Shown: in pieces, positions 21,207 to 31,558 of the stretch
Position numbering within the stretch: position 1 is the first letter of the stretch
How the letters are laid out: the number at the start of each line of letters is the position of its first letter
Position numbers and translations under genes: made by a program
Assembly (NCBI RefSeq): GCF_905175385.1
Contig: NZ_HG992750.1
Location: forward strand, 124,001-188,000
DNA length: 64,000 nucleotides
Origin: Vibrio sp. B1FLJ16
GTDB lineage: Bacteria > Pseudomonadota > Gammaproteobacteria > Enterobacterales > Vibrionaceae
Direction: 5' to 3'
The notes under the pieces: model-generated
Told to the model about the DNA's origin: nothing
What the model saw: only the letters and a program-made list of their open reading frames with translations
The model's database searches: none

Positions 21207-21456
21207 TTTTTCGGTAACATTCACAAGTACAGAGTTTTAATAAGGCGGAACCTGCGTTGAATATAATCTCTGTATCATATTGTTCTACTAAGATTCTCCC
21301 AATATTTTTCGATAACCAGATCGCATACTGCAATTTTCTTTATTGATTGTTTATATAGTAAGGAACGTAAATCTGTTTAGTATTCGTATTGTTGGAGATA
21401 TAACACGCAAAAAAACACAAATTTTATGCATAAAAATGAAAAGTTCACTATTTCTT

Positions 21457-21472
21457 TGTGATTTAGTTCAAA
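21457..21472 (+). promoter_or_regulatory. Possible CRP site upstream of the porin gene
   Basis: TGTGA-N6-TCAAA matches the CRP pattern TGTGA-N6-TCACA at nine of ten positions. It lies 147-162 bp before the porin start. The 21207-21618 stretch is AT-rich and otherwise holds no recognisable gene, so it is probably the porin promoter and leader. Confidence 0.35.
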
Positions 21473-21618
21473 AAATGACCACAAATGGAATGGGTTGCAT
21501 AATAAAGTGTTTGTTTCGTTTCGTTTTCATTATTACCTTGTTATCTGTTCGTTGCATTTGATTCAGGGAATTTCTGTTTCTTAGCAAGCCAGCACAAACA
21601 ACTATATGGATGTTAACA

Positions 21619-22593
21619 ATGAAAATGAAAGCTCTAGCCGTAGCAGTGGCGGCACTTACATGTGGTACACAAGCATTCGCAGCAGAAGTTTACAACAGCG
21701 CTGACGGTACTTCTTTATCAATCGGTGGTCACGTATCAGTGGGTGTTGGTGAGTACTTCGACGAAGATGTAAAAGTTCACCAAGTATCTCCACGTCTTAA
21801 CGTTGCGGGTAAAAAAGATATCGGCAATGGTGTAACAGTTGACGCGAAAGGCGAATGGGCACTTAACTACCTTAACGGTGGTGGTAACTCATTCTCAACT
21901 CGTCTTGGTTACATCGGTGCAACGCATGAACAACTTGGTCGTTTAGTTGTTGGTACACAATGGACACCGTACTACGATGTGGGTGGTGTTGCGGATATGC
22001 CAATCGCATTTGCTAACGACTTCTTATATTCAAGCCACTACCAACTTGGTTCAGGTCGTGGTGAAAAAATGGTTAGCTACCGTAAAGGATTCCAGTTCGG
22101 TGAAGGCTTCGCGTTCAACCTAGGTCTAGGCTGGCAAGGTGACAACGGCGACTACGATCAGCGTGGTCAAATCGCTCTTAGCACTGAACTAGCAGGCTTC
22201 GGTCTAGGCTACGCATACAGTGGCGGTGATGTACACTTTGGTTCTCCAGTTGGTACTGAGAATGCAAGCTCACACATCTTTTCTGCTAACTACGGCTCGT
22301 ACGGCTCTGGCCTATACGCAGCCCTTGTATTCGGTATGAATGAATACTTCTTCGGCGGGTTAGAAGAAACAACTCAGCTAGAAGGTCTTGTGGCGTACGG
22401 CGTTAACGACTGGACATTCAGCTTGAACTACGAGTCGGTTGAAGATGATGATGCAAGCAATACATTGTACGAAGAAATGGCTGTACAAGCTGAGTACGCT
22501 GTTACGTCATCTTTCTACACGTTTGCTGGCTACCAGTTGGATCTTGAAGATGATAATGACTACTGGACAATCGGTGCTCGTTACTACTTCTAA
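21619..22593 (+). CDS. Outer-membrane general porin
   Basis: This 324-residue protein is a trimeric beta-barrel porin of the vibrio OmpC/OmpU-like type. A signal peptide (MKMKALAVAVAALTCGTQAFA) precedes AEVYNSADGTSLSIGGHV. Alternating hydrophobic strands run to the C-terminal YWTIGARYYF, whose final phenylalanine is the BAM recognition signal. A PEFGG-like loop is not evident. Codon use is strongly biased, as in highly expressed genes. Starts at 21610, 21619 and 21625 are possible, and I chose 21619 for signal-peptide length. It is monocistronic with a strong terminator. I cannot say which named vibrio porin it is. Confidence 0.85.
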   Translation: MKMKALAVAVAALTCGTQAFAAEVYNSADGTSLSIGGHVSVGVGEYFDEDVKVHQVSPRLNVAGKKDIGNGVTVDAKGEWALNYLNGGGNSFSTRLGYIGATHEQLGRLVVGTQWTPYYDVGGVADMPIAFANDFLYSSHYQLGSGRGEKMVSYRKGFQFGEGFAFNLGLGWQGDNGDYDQRGQIALSTELAGFGLGYAYSGGDVHFGSPVGTENASSHIFSANYGSYGSGLYAALVFGMNEYFFGGLEETTQLEGLVAYGVNDWTFSLNYESVEDDDASNTLYEEMAVQAEYAVTSSFYTFAGYQLDLEDDNDYWTIGARYYF

Positions 22594-22636
22594 TAAATAG
22601 GACAGTTTCTACTGCCTAAACACATTTATTGTGTTA

Positions 22637-22667
22637 ACGCCTGCTCATTGTGAGCAGGCGTTTTTTC
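22637..22667 (+). terminator. Rho-independent terminator of the porin gene
   Basis: An 11 bp stem (ACGCCTGCTCA with TGAGCAGGCGT) around a TTG loop is followed by TTTTTTCTTTC. Confidence 0.92.
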
Positions 22668-22708
22668 TTTCTGGACACAATCAATATGAAAGTGCAGAGT
22701 TTAAACGT

Positions 22709-22736
22709 AACAATGCCCGCAATTGCGGGCATTGTT
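22709..22736. terminator. Palindromic terminator of the oligopeptidase gene
   Basis: A 28-base near-perfect palindrome (AACAATGCCCGC with GCGGGCATTGTT around AATT) lies 24 bp beyond the stop of the minus-strand oligopeptidase gene. A short T tract is present on the plus strand (TTTTAG) but is weaker on the minus strand. Confidence 0.65.
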
Positions 22737-22759
22737 TTAGTCCGGATAGCGTTATAGCC

Positions 22760-24925
22760 TCACTTTTCCTCAAGTAGGTCGAGGAAAAAGGCGTATTCCA
22801 GAGCATCTTCTTTTAAGCGTTTGAAACGGCCAGAAGCGCCACCGTGTCCTGCTTCCATGTCGGTTTTAAATACAAGTACGTTGTTATCCGTTTTCATCTC
22901 GCGTAGCTTAGCGACCCATTTCATTGGTTCGAAGTATTGAACCTGGGAATCATGCAGCCCGGTGGTGACGAGCATATTCGGGTAATCTCGCGCTTTGATG
23001 TTGTCGTAAGGCGAATAACTCAGCATATAGTCGTAATAAGTTTTGTTATTTGGGTTACCCCACTCATCGTACTCATTGGTCGTCAATGGTATGGATTCGT
23101 CCAGCATAGTTGTTACGACATCAACAAACGGCACATGTGCACCAATGCCGCGATAAAGTTCTGGCGCCTGGTTAATCACTGCGCCCATCAACAAACCACC
23201 TGCAGAACCACCAACCGCAAATACTTTGTCTTTTGCACCATAGCCTTGTTCTACCAAGTCTTTAGTCACATCAATAAAATCATTAAAGGTATTTTGCTTG
23301 GTGAGCTTTTTACCATCTTCATACCATGGCCGACCGAGCATTTCAGAGCCACGGATATGTGCAATCGCGTAAACAAAGCCACGATCCAACAGGCTTAAAC
23401 GAGTAGAGCTGAATGTTGGTTCAATGGTTGCTCCGTAAGATCCGTAACCATACTGGTAAATTGGATTAGTGCCGTCTTTTTTGAATCTATCTTTGCGATA
23501 AACCAGAGAAACAGGCACCGATTTACCGTCACGTGCTTTAACCATGATTCGCTCGGACTGATAGTTATCTGCATCGAAATCACCAAGGACTGGTGTTTGC
23601 TTCATGACTTCTGATTCTCCGGTAATAAGATCGAAATCGTAGTAGGTACCCGGTGTGGTTAAGCTGCTGTAGTAAATACGAACTTTATTGTTATCTAACT
23701 CGTAGTTGCCGGTCAGGTAGGCTGCAAATGCACTGTCCTGGAATTTGAGTGGGAATTCTGTTCCATTAGACAACTGGCGCACAGTGACGGTTGCTAAGCC
23801 ATTTGAGCGTTGCTCATAAACCAGATGGTCATTGAATAACTCAAAGTCCACTAGCTGTGTATTGTCGTCTACAGGAATGACATCCTGCCACTTAGAGCGA
23901 TCGTGCCTGCTGTCTTTATGCACTTTCATCAGGCGGAAGTTAATGGCTTGGTAATTTGTATAGATATAGTACCAGTCACGAAGTTTTGCGATGCTGTACT
24001 CGATACCTGTTTCACGCGGAAAAAATGGCTTTGCTTTAGCGCTTGGATCGTTGGCATCCAGAACAGACACACCACTGGTTTCGGTACTCGAATGCCAAAT
24101 GTAAACTTCTTCCCCGTCTTTGCTCTCGCTGATGGAGGTGTAATATTCGCTATCGGTTTCTTCGAAGATGAGTGCGTCTTGATTTTGCGGGGTACCTAAC
24201 ACATGTCGATAGACCTGATAACCTAGCAGGGTTTGTGGGTCTTTCTTTATGTAGTAAAACGCTTGATTATCTTTTTGCCATGCGATGCTATTTGATGCGC
24301 CCTTAATCTCATCTTTAAGGTATTCACCGGTCGTCAGGTCTTTGATCTTAATGGTATAAATACGGCGGCTTAAGGTGTCTTCTCCATAAGCCAACAGGTT
24401 TTCATTTGGGCTGACGTACAAGCCGCCAATACTGAAAAACTCATGCTCTTTCGCCAGTTCGTTGACGTCCAGCAGTACTGTTTTATCCGTTCCGGCGAAG
24501 TCTTTAGCCCTTAGGTGCACTTCGTATTCGTTGTCACCAGAGACTTCATGTGAATAAAAGTAGTTACCCTTACGCACCGGAACTGAGTTGTCGTCTTTGG
24601 CAATCCGTCCTTTAATTTCTTCGAACAGCTGTTGCTGAAGATCTTCGGTATGCTTTAAGACAGTTTGTGCGTACTGATTTTCTTGTTCAAGATGCTGCAA
24701 GACCTCCGGATCTTTACGTTCATCGTCACGCATCCAGTAATAGTTGTCTACACGGGTATCACCATGAATAGTCATCGTGTGGGGGACTTTCTTTGCTATT
24801 GGCGCTTGGGTCTGCTGAGCAACGAGCTGCGATTGAGAATATTGAGTCATTGATGAAGTTCCTTGATTACTGCATCCGGTTAAAAGTGAGAGCGATACAG
24901 CTAACGTTGTGAGAGTGAAGCGCAT
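22760..24925 (-). CDS. ptrB: Oligopeptidase B (S9A), predicted lipoprotein
   Basis: The 721-residue serine peptidase of the prolyl-oligopeptidase family normally cleaves short peptides after Lys or Arg. The catalytic triad is seen as Ser574 (GGSAGG), Asp659 (GLHDSQ) and His694 (GHGGASG). A beta-propeller occupies about residues 90-430. The N-terminus reads MRFTLTTLAVSLSLLTGC, a lipoprotein signal peptide with lipobox LTGC, so the enzyme is predicted to be anchored in the cell envelope, unlike cytosolic E. coli PtrB. It is monocistronic. The family call is firm; the gene symbol is by similarity. Confidence 0.88.
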   Translation of the reverse strand: MRFTLTTLAVSLSLLTGCSNQGTSSMTQYSQSQLVAQQTQAPIAKKVPHTMTIHGDTRVDNYYWMRDDERKDPEVLQHLEQENQYAQTVLKHTEDLQQQLFEEIKGRIAKDDNSVPVRKGNYFYSHEVSGDNEYEVHLRAKDFAGTDKTVLLDVNELAKEHEFFSIGGLYVSPNENLLAYGEDTLSRRIYTIKIKDLTTGEYLKDEIKGASNSIAWQKDNQAFYYIKKDPQTLLGYQVYRHVLGTPQNQDALIFEETDSEYYTSISESKDGEEVYIWHSSTETSGVSVLDANDPSAKAKPFFPRETGIEYSIAKLRDWYYIYTNYQAINFRLMKVHKDSRHDRSKWQDVIPVDDNTQLVDFELFNDHLVYEQRSNGLATVTVRQLSNGTEFPLKFQDSAFAAYLTGNYELDNNKVRIYYSSLTTPGTYYDFDLITGESEVMKQTPVLGDFDADNYQSERIMVKARDGKSVPVSLVYRKDRFKKDGTNPIYQYGYGSYGATIEPTFSSTRLSLLDRGFVYAIAHIRGSEMLGRPWYEDGKKLTKQNTFNDFIDVTKDLVEQGYGAKDKVFAVGGSAGGLLMGAVINQAPELYRGIGAHVPFVDVVTTMLDESIPLTTNEYDEWGNPNNKTYYDYMLSYSPYDNIKARDYPNMLVTTGLHDSQVQYFEPMKWVAKLREMKTDNNVLVFKTDMEAGHGGASGRFKRLKEDALEYAFFLDLLEEK

Positions 24926-25126
24926 CTATTTATCCTTGTATTTTATACTCACGAGACCAATTGGATTGAAATCTAATTTAATAAGCGTTGAGATTGCTTT
25001 TAGGTTTGGTAGCGGAGTTATTGATCTTCCTGTGATCGATGGGAAACTTAATTGTGTAACTAGTAGGCCTATTAAGCAAACTGACTTTTGGAATATGAGA
25101 ATGCAGTTGAACTAAATGATGTGGAT

Positions 25127-25150
25127 AAAAAAAGGGAGCCGGAGCTCCCT
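25127..25150 (-). terminator. Rho-independent terminator of the speA-speB operon
   Basis: A 7 bp stem (AGGGAGC with GCTCCCT) is followed on the minus strand by seven T. It lies 23 bp downstream of the speB stop. Confidence 0.9.
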
Positions 25151-25172
25151 ATGACATCTGTTAGTTTATTGG

Positions 25173-26093
25173 TTACTCGCGACCAGCGGCGTAGGCATAC
25201 AGTAGCTCCAGTGCGATAGTAGCGCCTGCTAAAGCCGTGACATCACTCTGGTCATAAGGTGGTGACACCTCGACCACATCCATTCCGACGATATTCATAC
25301 CAGCCAAGCCGCGGATGATTTTAAGCGCTTTGTCGGTGTTGAGACCACCACAAACTGGCGTACCCGTGCCAGGTGCAAACGCTGGATCAAGACAGTCAAT
25401 ATCAAAAGTCACGTACACTGGCTTACCTGCAACAGTACGGCGAATTTCATCCAGAATCTCGTTCACTGACATGTCATTAGCCTGCATCGCATTAATAACA
25501 TTAAAGCCATGATCCTGCTGTTTGTATTCAGTACGAATGCCAATCTGCACCGAGTTCTTCGCAGAGATCAAACCCTCTTTCGGCGCATGGTAGAACATCG
25601 TGCCGTGGTCGTATGAACTGCCATTTGCGTAAGTGTCGGTATGAGCGTCAAAGTGAATCAGAGCCATTTCACCGTAGTGTTTGGCGTATGCACGCAGAAT
25701 AGGTAGCGTGATGAAGTGATCACCACCTAAACCGAGCATCGTCTTTTCGCTTTTCAGAATTTCGCTTGTTGCCGCTTCTAGACGGTAAGTAAAATCTTCA
25801 GCATCTCCGCAATCGAACACTAAATCGCCAGCGTCGATAACTTTTAACTTATCAAATACGTTGAAATCCCAAGGGAATTTTTTACCTTCCCAAGCTAAGT
25901 TTACTGAGGCTCGACGGATAGCATCCGGTCCCATACGCGCGCCTGAGCGACCAGACGTTGCCATGTCGAGTGGAACGCCAAGTACGACAACGTCAGCCTC
26001 AACGTCGATCGGATTTCTGATGTACGGCAGGCGCAGAAACGACATAGAGTTGGAGTAAAGCGAATAATCAGTTTTAGTAAACAAATCATTCAT
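25173..26093 (-). CDS. speB: Agmatinase
   Basis: The 306-residue manganese ureohydrolase converts agmatine to putrescine and urea. Metal-binding motifs are present in order: [12 protein letters not shown] (about residue 120), HFDAHTDTY (about 145) and [17 protein letters not shown] (about 225). It follows speA directly, with one base between stop and start, so the two enzymes form the arginine-to-putrescine route as one operon. A terminator follows. Confidence 0.95.
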   Translation of the reverse strand: MNDLFTKTDYSLYSNSMSFLRLPYIRNPIDVEADVVVLGVPLDMATSGRSGARMGPDAIRRASVNLAWEGKKFPWDFNVFDKLKVIDAGDLVFDCGDAEDFTYRLEAATSEILKSEKTMLGLGGDHFITLPILRAYAKHYGEMALIHFDAHTDTYANGSSYDHGTMFYHAPKEGLISAKNSVQIGIRTEYKQQDHGFNVINAMQANDMSVNEILDEIRRTVAGKPVYVTFDIDCLDPAFAPGTGTPVCGGLNTDKALKIIRGLAGMNIVGMDVVEVSPPYDQSDVTALAGATIALELLYAYAAGRE

Positions 26094-26094
26094 A

Positions 26095-28017
26095 TCAGAA
26101 GTCCTCTAAATAAGTGTATCCCACTAAGCCTTGTTCCAGCTCAGCAAGAATTTGAGTTTGTTCACCGGCTTCAACACGCTCGGAAACCAGTTGTTTGTAA
26201 TTATCGCGAATCGCATCAACATCGATATGCACGTAGCGCATCATATCTTCGACGCTGTCACCTTCATTGATATAGCTGATTTCAAACTCACCGTTCTCTT
26301 CTACGTTTACAACCACGCTATGGGTGTCGCCAAACAAGTTGTGCATGTCACCAAGAATTTCCTGGTATGCACCAACTAAGAAGAAGCCAAGCAGGTAAGG
26401 CTTGTCTTTGCTCCATGCAGGAACAGGCAGTGTGCTTTCAATACCTTGACCATCAACGTAAAGATCAATCGCGCCATCCGAGTCACAAGTAATGTCTAAC
26501 ATCACAGCGCGACGTTCTTCAGCATCGCCCAGACCGGAAAGCGGCAGAACAGGGAACACCTGATCAATCCCCCAAGCATCTGGCAGAGATTGGAACAGCG
26601 AGAAGTTAACAAAGAACTTATCTGCAAGACGCTCGCTCAACTCATCCAGAATTGGACGGTGGAAGCGGTTCTTCGTGCTCATCTTACGGCTCAGTTCGAA
26701 GTAGATGCGTAGTGACAATTGTTCTGCCCATGCACGCTGCTCAAGGTTAATCACACCAGTCGCAAAATTAGAGTGCGCTTCTGCCAAATCACTTTGGGTA
26801 TCGTTGTAAATCTCAATCAGTGCGCGTGCATCGGTACCGTTTTGCAAGTTTTCCCAATTGCGCCACATGTTTTGCAGCAGCAGGGGCGCTTCATCAACTG
26901 GCGCGAATACTTCTTCCGGTTGGTACGCTTCTGTACCAATAACATTGGATACCAACACCGCATGGTGAGCCGTCAGTGAGCGGCCAGATTCAGAAATAAT
27001 CACAGGCATTGGCTGTTCATATTGCTTACAAACGTCACCGACAGTGCTGACAATATTACGTGCGTACTCAGCAAGGCCATAGTTCATCGAGTTAGAAGAC
27101 TGGCTGCGTGTCCCATCATAATCCACGGCTAAACCGCCTCCCACATCGAAGTAATTGATGCTTGCACCCATTGCACGTAATTCACAGTAAAAACGAGCTG
27201 ACTCGTTGACGCCGTTACGCACATCGCGAATGTTCGCCATTTGTGAGCCAAGGTGGAAATGCACCAGTTGCAGCGCATCCAGATTGCCACCATTTTTTAG
27301 GCGGTTAATTACGCTTAATACTTGCGACGCAGACAGACCAAACTTCGACTTCTCACCACCGCTGGACTGCCATTTACCCGCACCTTGAGATGCAAGACGT
27401 ATACGCAGACCTAAACGCGGTTTTACGCCCAGGCTTTCAGCTTCCTGAAGCACAAGATCAAGCTCTGAAAGCTTCTCTAATACGATAAAAACTTTATGGC
27501 CGAGCTTTTCACCAATTAAGGCAAGGCGGACATATTCACGGTCTTTGTAGCCGTTACACACAATTACGGAGCTCGCTTGCTGAGCTAAAGCCAGCACCGC
27601 CAGAAGTTCAGGCTTACTACCAGCCTCAAGACCCAGTTGCTTGGTTTCTAGTTCTGCTTGACTGGCCAGTATTTCATCAACCACTTCACGTTGCTGGTTT
27701 ACTTTAATCGGGTATACCAACAAGTATTTATTCGGGTAGTTATATTCTTCAATCGCTTGGTTGAAAGCGTCACAAAGACCATGTACACGTTGATGCACGA
27801 TCTGTGGGAAGCGTACCAGGACAGGCAGATTCAGCTGTTTCGCTTCTAGCTCTTTTACAATGGCACTGAAAGGGATTTGATGTGCACGATCACTACGAGG
27901 AGATACGTATACCTCGCCTTGGTTATCGATACCGTAGAAGCCTTGGCTCCAGTAGTGAACGTTGTAGTCCGCGCGAATGCGGTCTAATTTAGTTGCTTTT
28001 TCCAACTTAATTCTCAC
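26095..28017 (-). CDS. speA: Biosynthetic arginine decarboxylase
   Basis: The PLP-dependent enzyme makes agmatine from arginine. With a GTG start at 28017 the protein has 640 residues, matching the family. The longer frame from 28074 adds 19 hydrophobic residues without parallel. Visible motifs include VYPIKVNQ (PLP lysine, about residue 100), [23 protein letters not shown], the glycine loop [16 protein letters not shown] and the C-terminal GYTYLEDF, all very close to E. coli SpeA. It is co-transcribed with speB. The Shine-Dalgarno sequence before the GTG is weak. Confidence 0.93.
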   Translation of the reverse strand: MRIKLEKATKLDRIRADYNVHYWSQGFYGIDNQGEVYVSPRSDRAHQIPFSAIVKELEAKQLNLPVLVRFPQIVHQRVHGLCDAFNQAIEEYNYPNKYLLVYPIKVNQQREVVDEILASQAELETKQLGLEAGSKPELLAVLALAQQASSVIVCNGYKDREYVRLALIGEKLGHKVFIVLEKLSELDLVLQEAESLGVKPRLGLRIRLASQGAGKWQSSGGEKSKFGLSASQVLSVINRLKNGGNLDALQLVHFHLGSQMANIRDVRNGVNESARFYCELRAMGASINYFDVGGGLAVDYDGTRSQSSNSMNYGLAEYARNIVSTVGDVCKQYEQPMPVIISESGRSLTAHHAVLVSNVIGTEAYQPEEVFAPVDEAPLLLQNMWRNWENLQNGTDARALIEIYNDTQSDLAEAHSNFATGVINLEQRAWAEQLSLRIYFELSRKMSTKNRFHRPILDELSERLADKFFVNFSLFQSLPDAWGIDQVFPVLPLSGLGDAEERRAVMLDITCDSDGAIDLYVDGQGIESTLPVPAWSKDKPYLLGFFLVGAYQEILGDMHNLFGDTHSVVVNVEENGEFEISYINEGDSVEDMMRYVHIDVDAIRDNYKQLVSERVEAGEQTQILAELEQGLVGYTYLEDF

Positions 28018-28407
28018 AAAAATGTACTTAAACCTTTTATTTATTTGAAGGAAAAGTACCAAAAAGCAAATCATGAGGTGTTAACCTCATACCCTGACAC
28101 GAACTCCGTGTGCGCGCATTAACGGACAAAAGTGACCTGGAGTCTAGTGATTAAAATCTATCTTTTCGATTAAGCTTTATTGTCGAATTAGGGGGTAAAT
28201 AAATCGTCAAAGATGATGGGGAAATGTTAATTTTCCGCCGCACCTGACACTGTAAATTAAGCAGTTTTCCAACTAACGGGTGAGTGTTTTAACTTCATGA
28301 ATACATACTGAGCAACATATATTTAACAAACTTTCTGTTTAGCTGTTATAGTTGGTCTGACCAGAAAAATTCTTGATTAGATAACAGCTCAGGCATAAGG
28401 ATATGTT
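28018..28407. other. speA / hydrolase divergent intergenic region
   Basis: This 390 bp region carries the divergent promoters of speA and the MBL-fold gene. Two small inverted repeats lie on the speA side: ATGAGGT/ACCTCAT with a 4-base loop at 28073-28090, and CACG/CGTG just beyond it. They could form leader hairpins in the speA transcript. No gene is seen. Confidence 0.4.
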
Positions 28408-29199
28408 TTGCAACTGCACAGAATTCAGGGATACATACAAACCATTTATCTCGCCGAGTACGCGGATAAGCTCATGTTGCTAGACGGTGCAAGTAGAGCT
28501 GATGTTCCGCACCTTAAGGAGTTTATTGAGTATCAGCTTAAGCGACCCTTTACTGACTTAAAGCTGGTGGTCGTAACCCATATGCATCCTGATCACGCAG
28601 GAGCCGCACATAAGCTGAGAACACTGACAGGGTGTAAAGTGCTGGCGGCTAAACGTGAGGTTCAGTGGTATAGCGGTGTTGATGGCTGGCTGATGCATTT
28701 AACTGATTTGGTTTTAGCGCGATGGATGGCAAATAGGATGCGTAAACCAAAGCGCAACCTTTGGTACTCACGTAAGTTGAGACCAGATATTGAATTGCTT
28801 GATGGTGAGAGTATTCCAGGCTTTGAAGACTGGAAGGTGCTGGAAACGTTTGGTCATACCGACCGTGATTTATCGGTGTATCACGCAGAGCAGAGCGTAC
28901 TGTATGTGGCGGATCTGATGGTAAAAGTAAAAAAGCACCTGATTGCACCGTTTCCTGTTTTTCATCCAAATCAATATCGTCTTTCTGTTAAACGGGTTTT
29001 TGAACTACAGCCGAACTGTTTACTGCTTGCGCATGGAGGAGAAGTCGTTCTGGATGAAAAAGCTTATCAGCATATTCTGGATACTGCGCCAACCAAGCCG
29101 CAAACGCATTGGCGAGCGACCAAGATAAAAACGAAAGGTCTGCTGCTTTCAAGAAAGAAACTATTGCTAGAAAAGATACAGGGACGAAACAAGAGGTGA
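28408..29199 (+). CDS. MBL-fold metallo-hydrolase
   Basis: This 263-residue protein has the metallo-beta-lactamase fold. The metal-binding HxHxDH motif is seen as THMHPDHAG at about residues 59-67, with further ligands in FGHTDRD, VADLM and LLAHGGE. The start is a TTG preceded by AAGGA at seven bases; no in-frame ATG is close. The C-terminal 35 residues are very basic (RATKIKTKGLLLSRKKLLLEK). It is divergent from speA and convergent with the RimK-partner gene. The substrate is unknown. Confidence 0.82.
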   Translation: MQLHRIQGYIQTIYLAEYADKLMLLDGASRADVPHLKEFIEYQLKRPFTDLKLVVVTHMHPDHAGAAHKLRTLTGCKVLAAKREVQWYSGVDGWLMHLTDLVLARWMANRMRKPKRNLWYSRKLRPDIELLDGESIPGFEDWKVLETFGHTDRDLSVYHAEQSVLYVADLMVKVKKHLIAPFPVFHPNQYRLSVKRVFELQPNCLLLAHGGEVVLDEKAYQHILDTAPTKPQTHWRATKIKTKGLLLSRKKLLLEKIQGRNKR

Positions 29200-29247
29200 G
29201 ACGAGTGACATCTGCAATCGATAGTCACTCATCTGAGACGACAGCGG

Positions 29248-29676
29248 TTACGGAGCCAGTAAGTGGGATTGGCTCGGGTCGACCAAGACTTTGTCAGCCA
29301 TAGCCTGACGGCCCATTAACATCATGTAAGTCATGCTTTCACGATTGGTGAGCGTGATGTCGATTGGCCACTGTAAGTCGCCTAAACGCAGCATGGTAGT
29401 GATTACGCAGCGATGTTCAAAAGTACCATTTGACGATTTCACTTTGCGGTTCGCTTTTAGCGGTGCAGTACAGCGCACGACTTGCTCTAAGTGGTAAACG
29501 TCTGGGTGTAGATCGAACTCGACGTACGAGCGTCCGTCTTTTTCAAAGCACTCAAGATTGTCTACGTGCAGAGAAGAAGTCTGTGCACCAGTATCAATTC
29601 GTGCTTCAAGGTGGGTAATCCCTAACTCTGGTAAGCAAATAGCTTCGGCATTCCCAATGATCAGTTTCTGATTCAT
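29248..29676 (-). CDS. Retropepsin-like aspartic protease (RimK partner, RimB-like)
   Basis: This 142-residue protein is of the ATP-dependent zinc protease/DUF785 family, now described as retropepsin-like. The aspartic-protease motif RIDTGAQTSSLH lies at about residues 26-37. The family accompanies RimK and is proposed to trim the poly-glutamate tails that RimK adds to ribosomal protein S6. Here it lies 242 bp downstream of rimK on the same strand, separated by an inverted-repeat element, so co-transcription is possible but not certain. The RimB name is by analogy. Confidence 0.82.
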   Translation of the reverse strand: MNQKLIIGNAEAICLPELGITHLEARIDTGAQTSSLHVDNLECFEKDGRSYVEFDLHPDVYHLEQVVRCTAPLKANRKVKSSNGTFEHRCVITTMLRLGDLQWPIDITLTNRESMTYMMLMGRQAMADKVLVDPSQSHLLAP

Positions 29677-29702
29677 AGTGTCATCCTAGCGACGAGCAAC
29701 AT

Positions 29703-29724
29703 AGAAAGGCAAAGTTGCCTTTCT
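29703..29724. repeat. Short perfect inverted repeat before the RimB-like gene
   Basis: AGAAAGGCAA and TTGCCTTTCT are separated by two bases, directly upstream of the minus-strand gene at 29676. There is no T tract on either side, so it is more likely a leader hairpin or an operator than a terminator. Confidence 0.5.
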
Positions 29725-29741
29725 AATGCTAGTAATACCAA

Positions 29742-29911
29742 TCGTAGTAAATAACTGGTCATTCTAGCTGGTTAAAACACTTGATAACTTCGTTGCATTT
29801 TTCGTTTCAAAGTAAGTTGACTGTAGAATAACTACTTATCTAAAAATTGCGACTTGTTCTCAAGCATTTTTCCTGCGTTATTTTTGAACATTTAACTACT
29901 GTGATTGGTAT
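29742..29911. repeat. 170 bp element with imperfect terminal inverted repeats
   Basis: The ends read AATACCAATCGTAGTAAATAA on the left and, reverse-complemented, ATACCAATCACAGTAGTTA on the right. The interior is AT-rich and non-coding. Similar ATACCAATC-ended palindromic units are common between vibrio genes. It fills the gap between rimK and its partner gene. Only one copy is visible in this window. Confidence 0.6.
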
Positions 29912-29918
29912 AAAGTCA

Positions 29919-30824
29919 TTAACCTCTACCGCGAGTGCGGTTAGCGTTTGGCTTAGCGTTCTTTTCTATAAAGTCGAAAATCATATCCGCAATATTTTTA
30001 TTGGTTGCGATTTCAATGCCTTCAAGACCTGGAGATGAGTTAACTTCCATCACAACAGGACCATTTTTCGATTGTAGGATATCTACACCACACAGGTTTA
30101 AACCCATAACACGCGCAGCGTTAACTGCTGTTGCGCGTTCTTCTTTGCTCAATCTTACTAACTGTGCCGAACCACCACGGTGAAGGTTAGAGCGGAACTC
30201 ACCTTCTTTAGCCTGACGCTTCATAGCCGCGATGACTTTATTGCCAACGACAAAGCAGCGAATATCGGCACCTTTAGCTTCTTCAATGAACTCCTGAACC
30301 ATGATGTTCGCTTTCAAGCCCATGAATGCTTCAATTACACTTTCTGCTGCTTTATTCGTCTCAGCAAGTACAACACCGATGCCCTGAGTGCCTTCTAGTA
30401 GTTTAATCACCAAAGGTGCGCCGCCAACATTTTTTATCACATCCTGAATGTTGTCAGGGTGGTGAGCAAAGCCAGTACGTGGCAGGCCAATCCCTTTACG
30501 TGATAAAAGCTGTAGTGAACGTAGTTTGTCACGAGAACGGCTGATAGCTACTGATTCGTTTACACAAAATGTGCCCATCATTTCAAACTGACGCACAACA
30601 GCGGTGCCGTAGAAGGTGATTGATGCTCCAATACGTGGAATAACCGCATCGTATTGTGGCAACTCTTCCCCCATATAACGAATCTTAGGGTTATTACTCG
30701 TAATGTCCATGTAGCAGTGCAGAGTGTCGATAACATCAACCTGATGTCCACGCTCTTCACCAGCCTGCTTAAGGCGCATGGTTGAATATAAATTCTCATT
30801 ACGAGAGAGAATAGCAATACGCAT
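29919..30824 (-). CDS. rimK: RimK, ribosomal protein S6 glutamate ligase
   Basis: This 301-residue ATP-grasp ligase adds glutamates to the C-terminus of ribosomal protein S6. The start at 30824 ([15 protein letters not shown]) has AAAGGA upstream and matches the E. coli protein; the frame itself stays open to 30953. ATP-grasp segments are seen: [40 protein letters not shown] and the metal-binding [15 protein letters not shown]. The C-terminus is basic (RTRGRG). It lies upstream of the retropepsin-like gene, the usual partner. Confidence 0.93.
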   Translation of the reverse strand: MRIAILSRNENLYSTMRLKQAGEERGHQVDVIDTLHCYMDITSNNPKIRYMGEELPQYDAVIPRIGASITFYGTAVVRQFEMMGTFCVNESVAISRSRDKLRSLQLLSRKGIGLPRTGFAHHPDNIQDVIKNVGGAPLVIKLLEGTQGIGVVLAETNKAAESVIEAFMGLKANIMVQEFIEEAKGADIRCFVVGNKVIAAMKRQAKEGEFRSNLHRGGSAQLVRLSKEERATAVNAARVMGLNLCGVDILQSKNGPVVMEVNSSPGLEGIEIATNKNIADMIFDFIEKNAKPNANRTRGRG

Positions 30825-31105
30825 GGCTGTTCCTTTGTAAGTCAGTACCAAATTAAATATATGTATAGAGTATAGGATGCAGTAGGTTGATGATATTGAT
30901 ATGACATAACCTACATACTTCAACGATTTAGAATAGTGGTTGGACAACCACATCGTTGAGGGTGTGCACCTTAGTTTTTTTCGCTCTCATATGAAAACTA
31001 AAAAAACTCATCGATACGACAAAATTATTTTATCGACTTGTTGCACTTTTAGTTAGTGCTTTAACCGGAAGATCGCGCGTGGTGAACACATTAAAAAGCA
31101 GCAGA

Positions 31106-31398
31106 TAAAATAAAACCCCGCCTGATTTCTCAGACGGGGCTTATTCTTTTTCGCAGCAATCCGGCTACTAAATAGGTGCTCCCTGCATCTATCCTTGATT
31201 GTGGTTAAGTCCTTTAACCGAGTTCCCTGTTCATCGCCTTCCTAGCGGTGTCCATTCTTGCCTATCATCCTGACGGGCGAACTCTATCCCAGAGCATAAC
31301 TACATCCTTGCTGACAACTCATCCTAAGTTATCAAATCTTCTTCCTGAAGATACCTAATCCTTTAGGCTTTTCCTGTTCCTGCCAACATCCTGTCGAC
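31106..31398 (-). ncRNA. csrB: CsrB-family small RNA
   Basis: On the minus strand this region begins with GTCGACAGGATG, as E. coli CsrB begins with GTCGACAGGGAG. It ends with a GTAGCCGGATTGCTGCGAAA block that parallels the E. coli 3' region. I count sixteen GGA triplets in about 250 bases, many as AGGA or AGGGA in short hairpin loops, the pattern that titrates the translational regulator CsrA. A GC-rich terminator with a CCCCG/CGGGG stem and a TTTTATTTT tail closes it at about 31106. There is no reading frame. Vibrios have several paralogues (CsrB, C, D), so the exact letter is uncertain. Confidence 0.92.
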
Positions 31399-31558
31399 AC
31401 ACTCAGTATTGATGTTTTACCGTTCTGACTCAATTAGCGATTTGAAATTATTTTTGCAATCGATTGCATTGGTTTTATTGAAGTTTAATAAATTCAATAG
31501 TTTATGTTGACTTATGACGTTATTGCTAGAAGCTAAAAGTCAATTGGCTTACATGCTA

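Noticed and set aside
22937..23398. 153-codon plus-strand frame inside the oligopeptidase gene
   Set aside because: It is antisense to the catalytic domain and explained by codon bias of the real gene.
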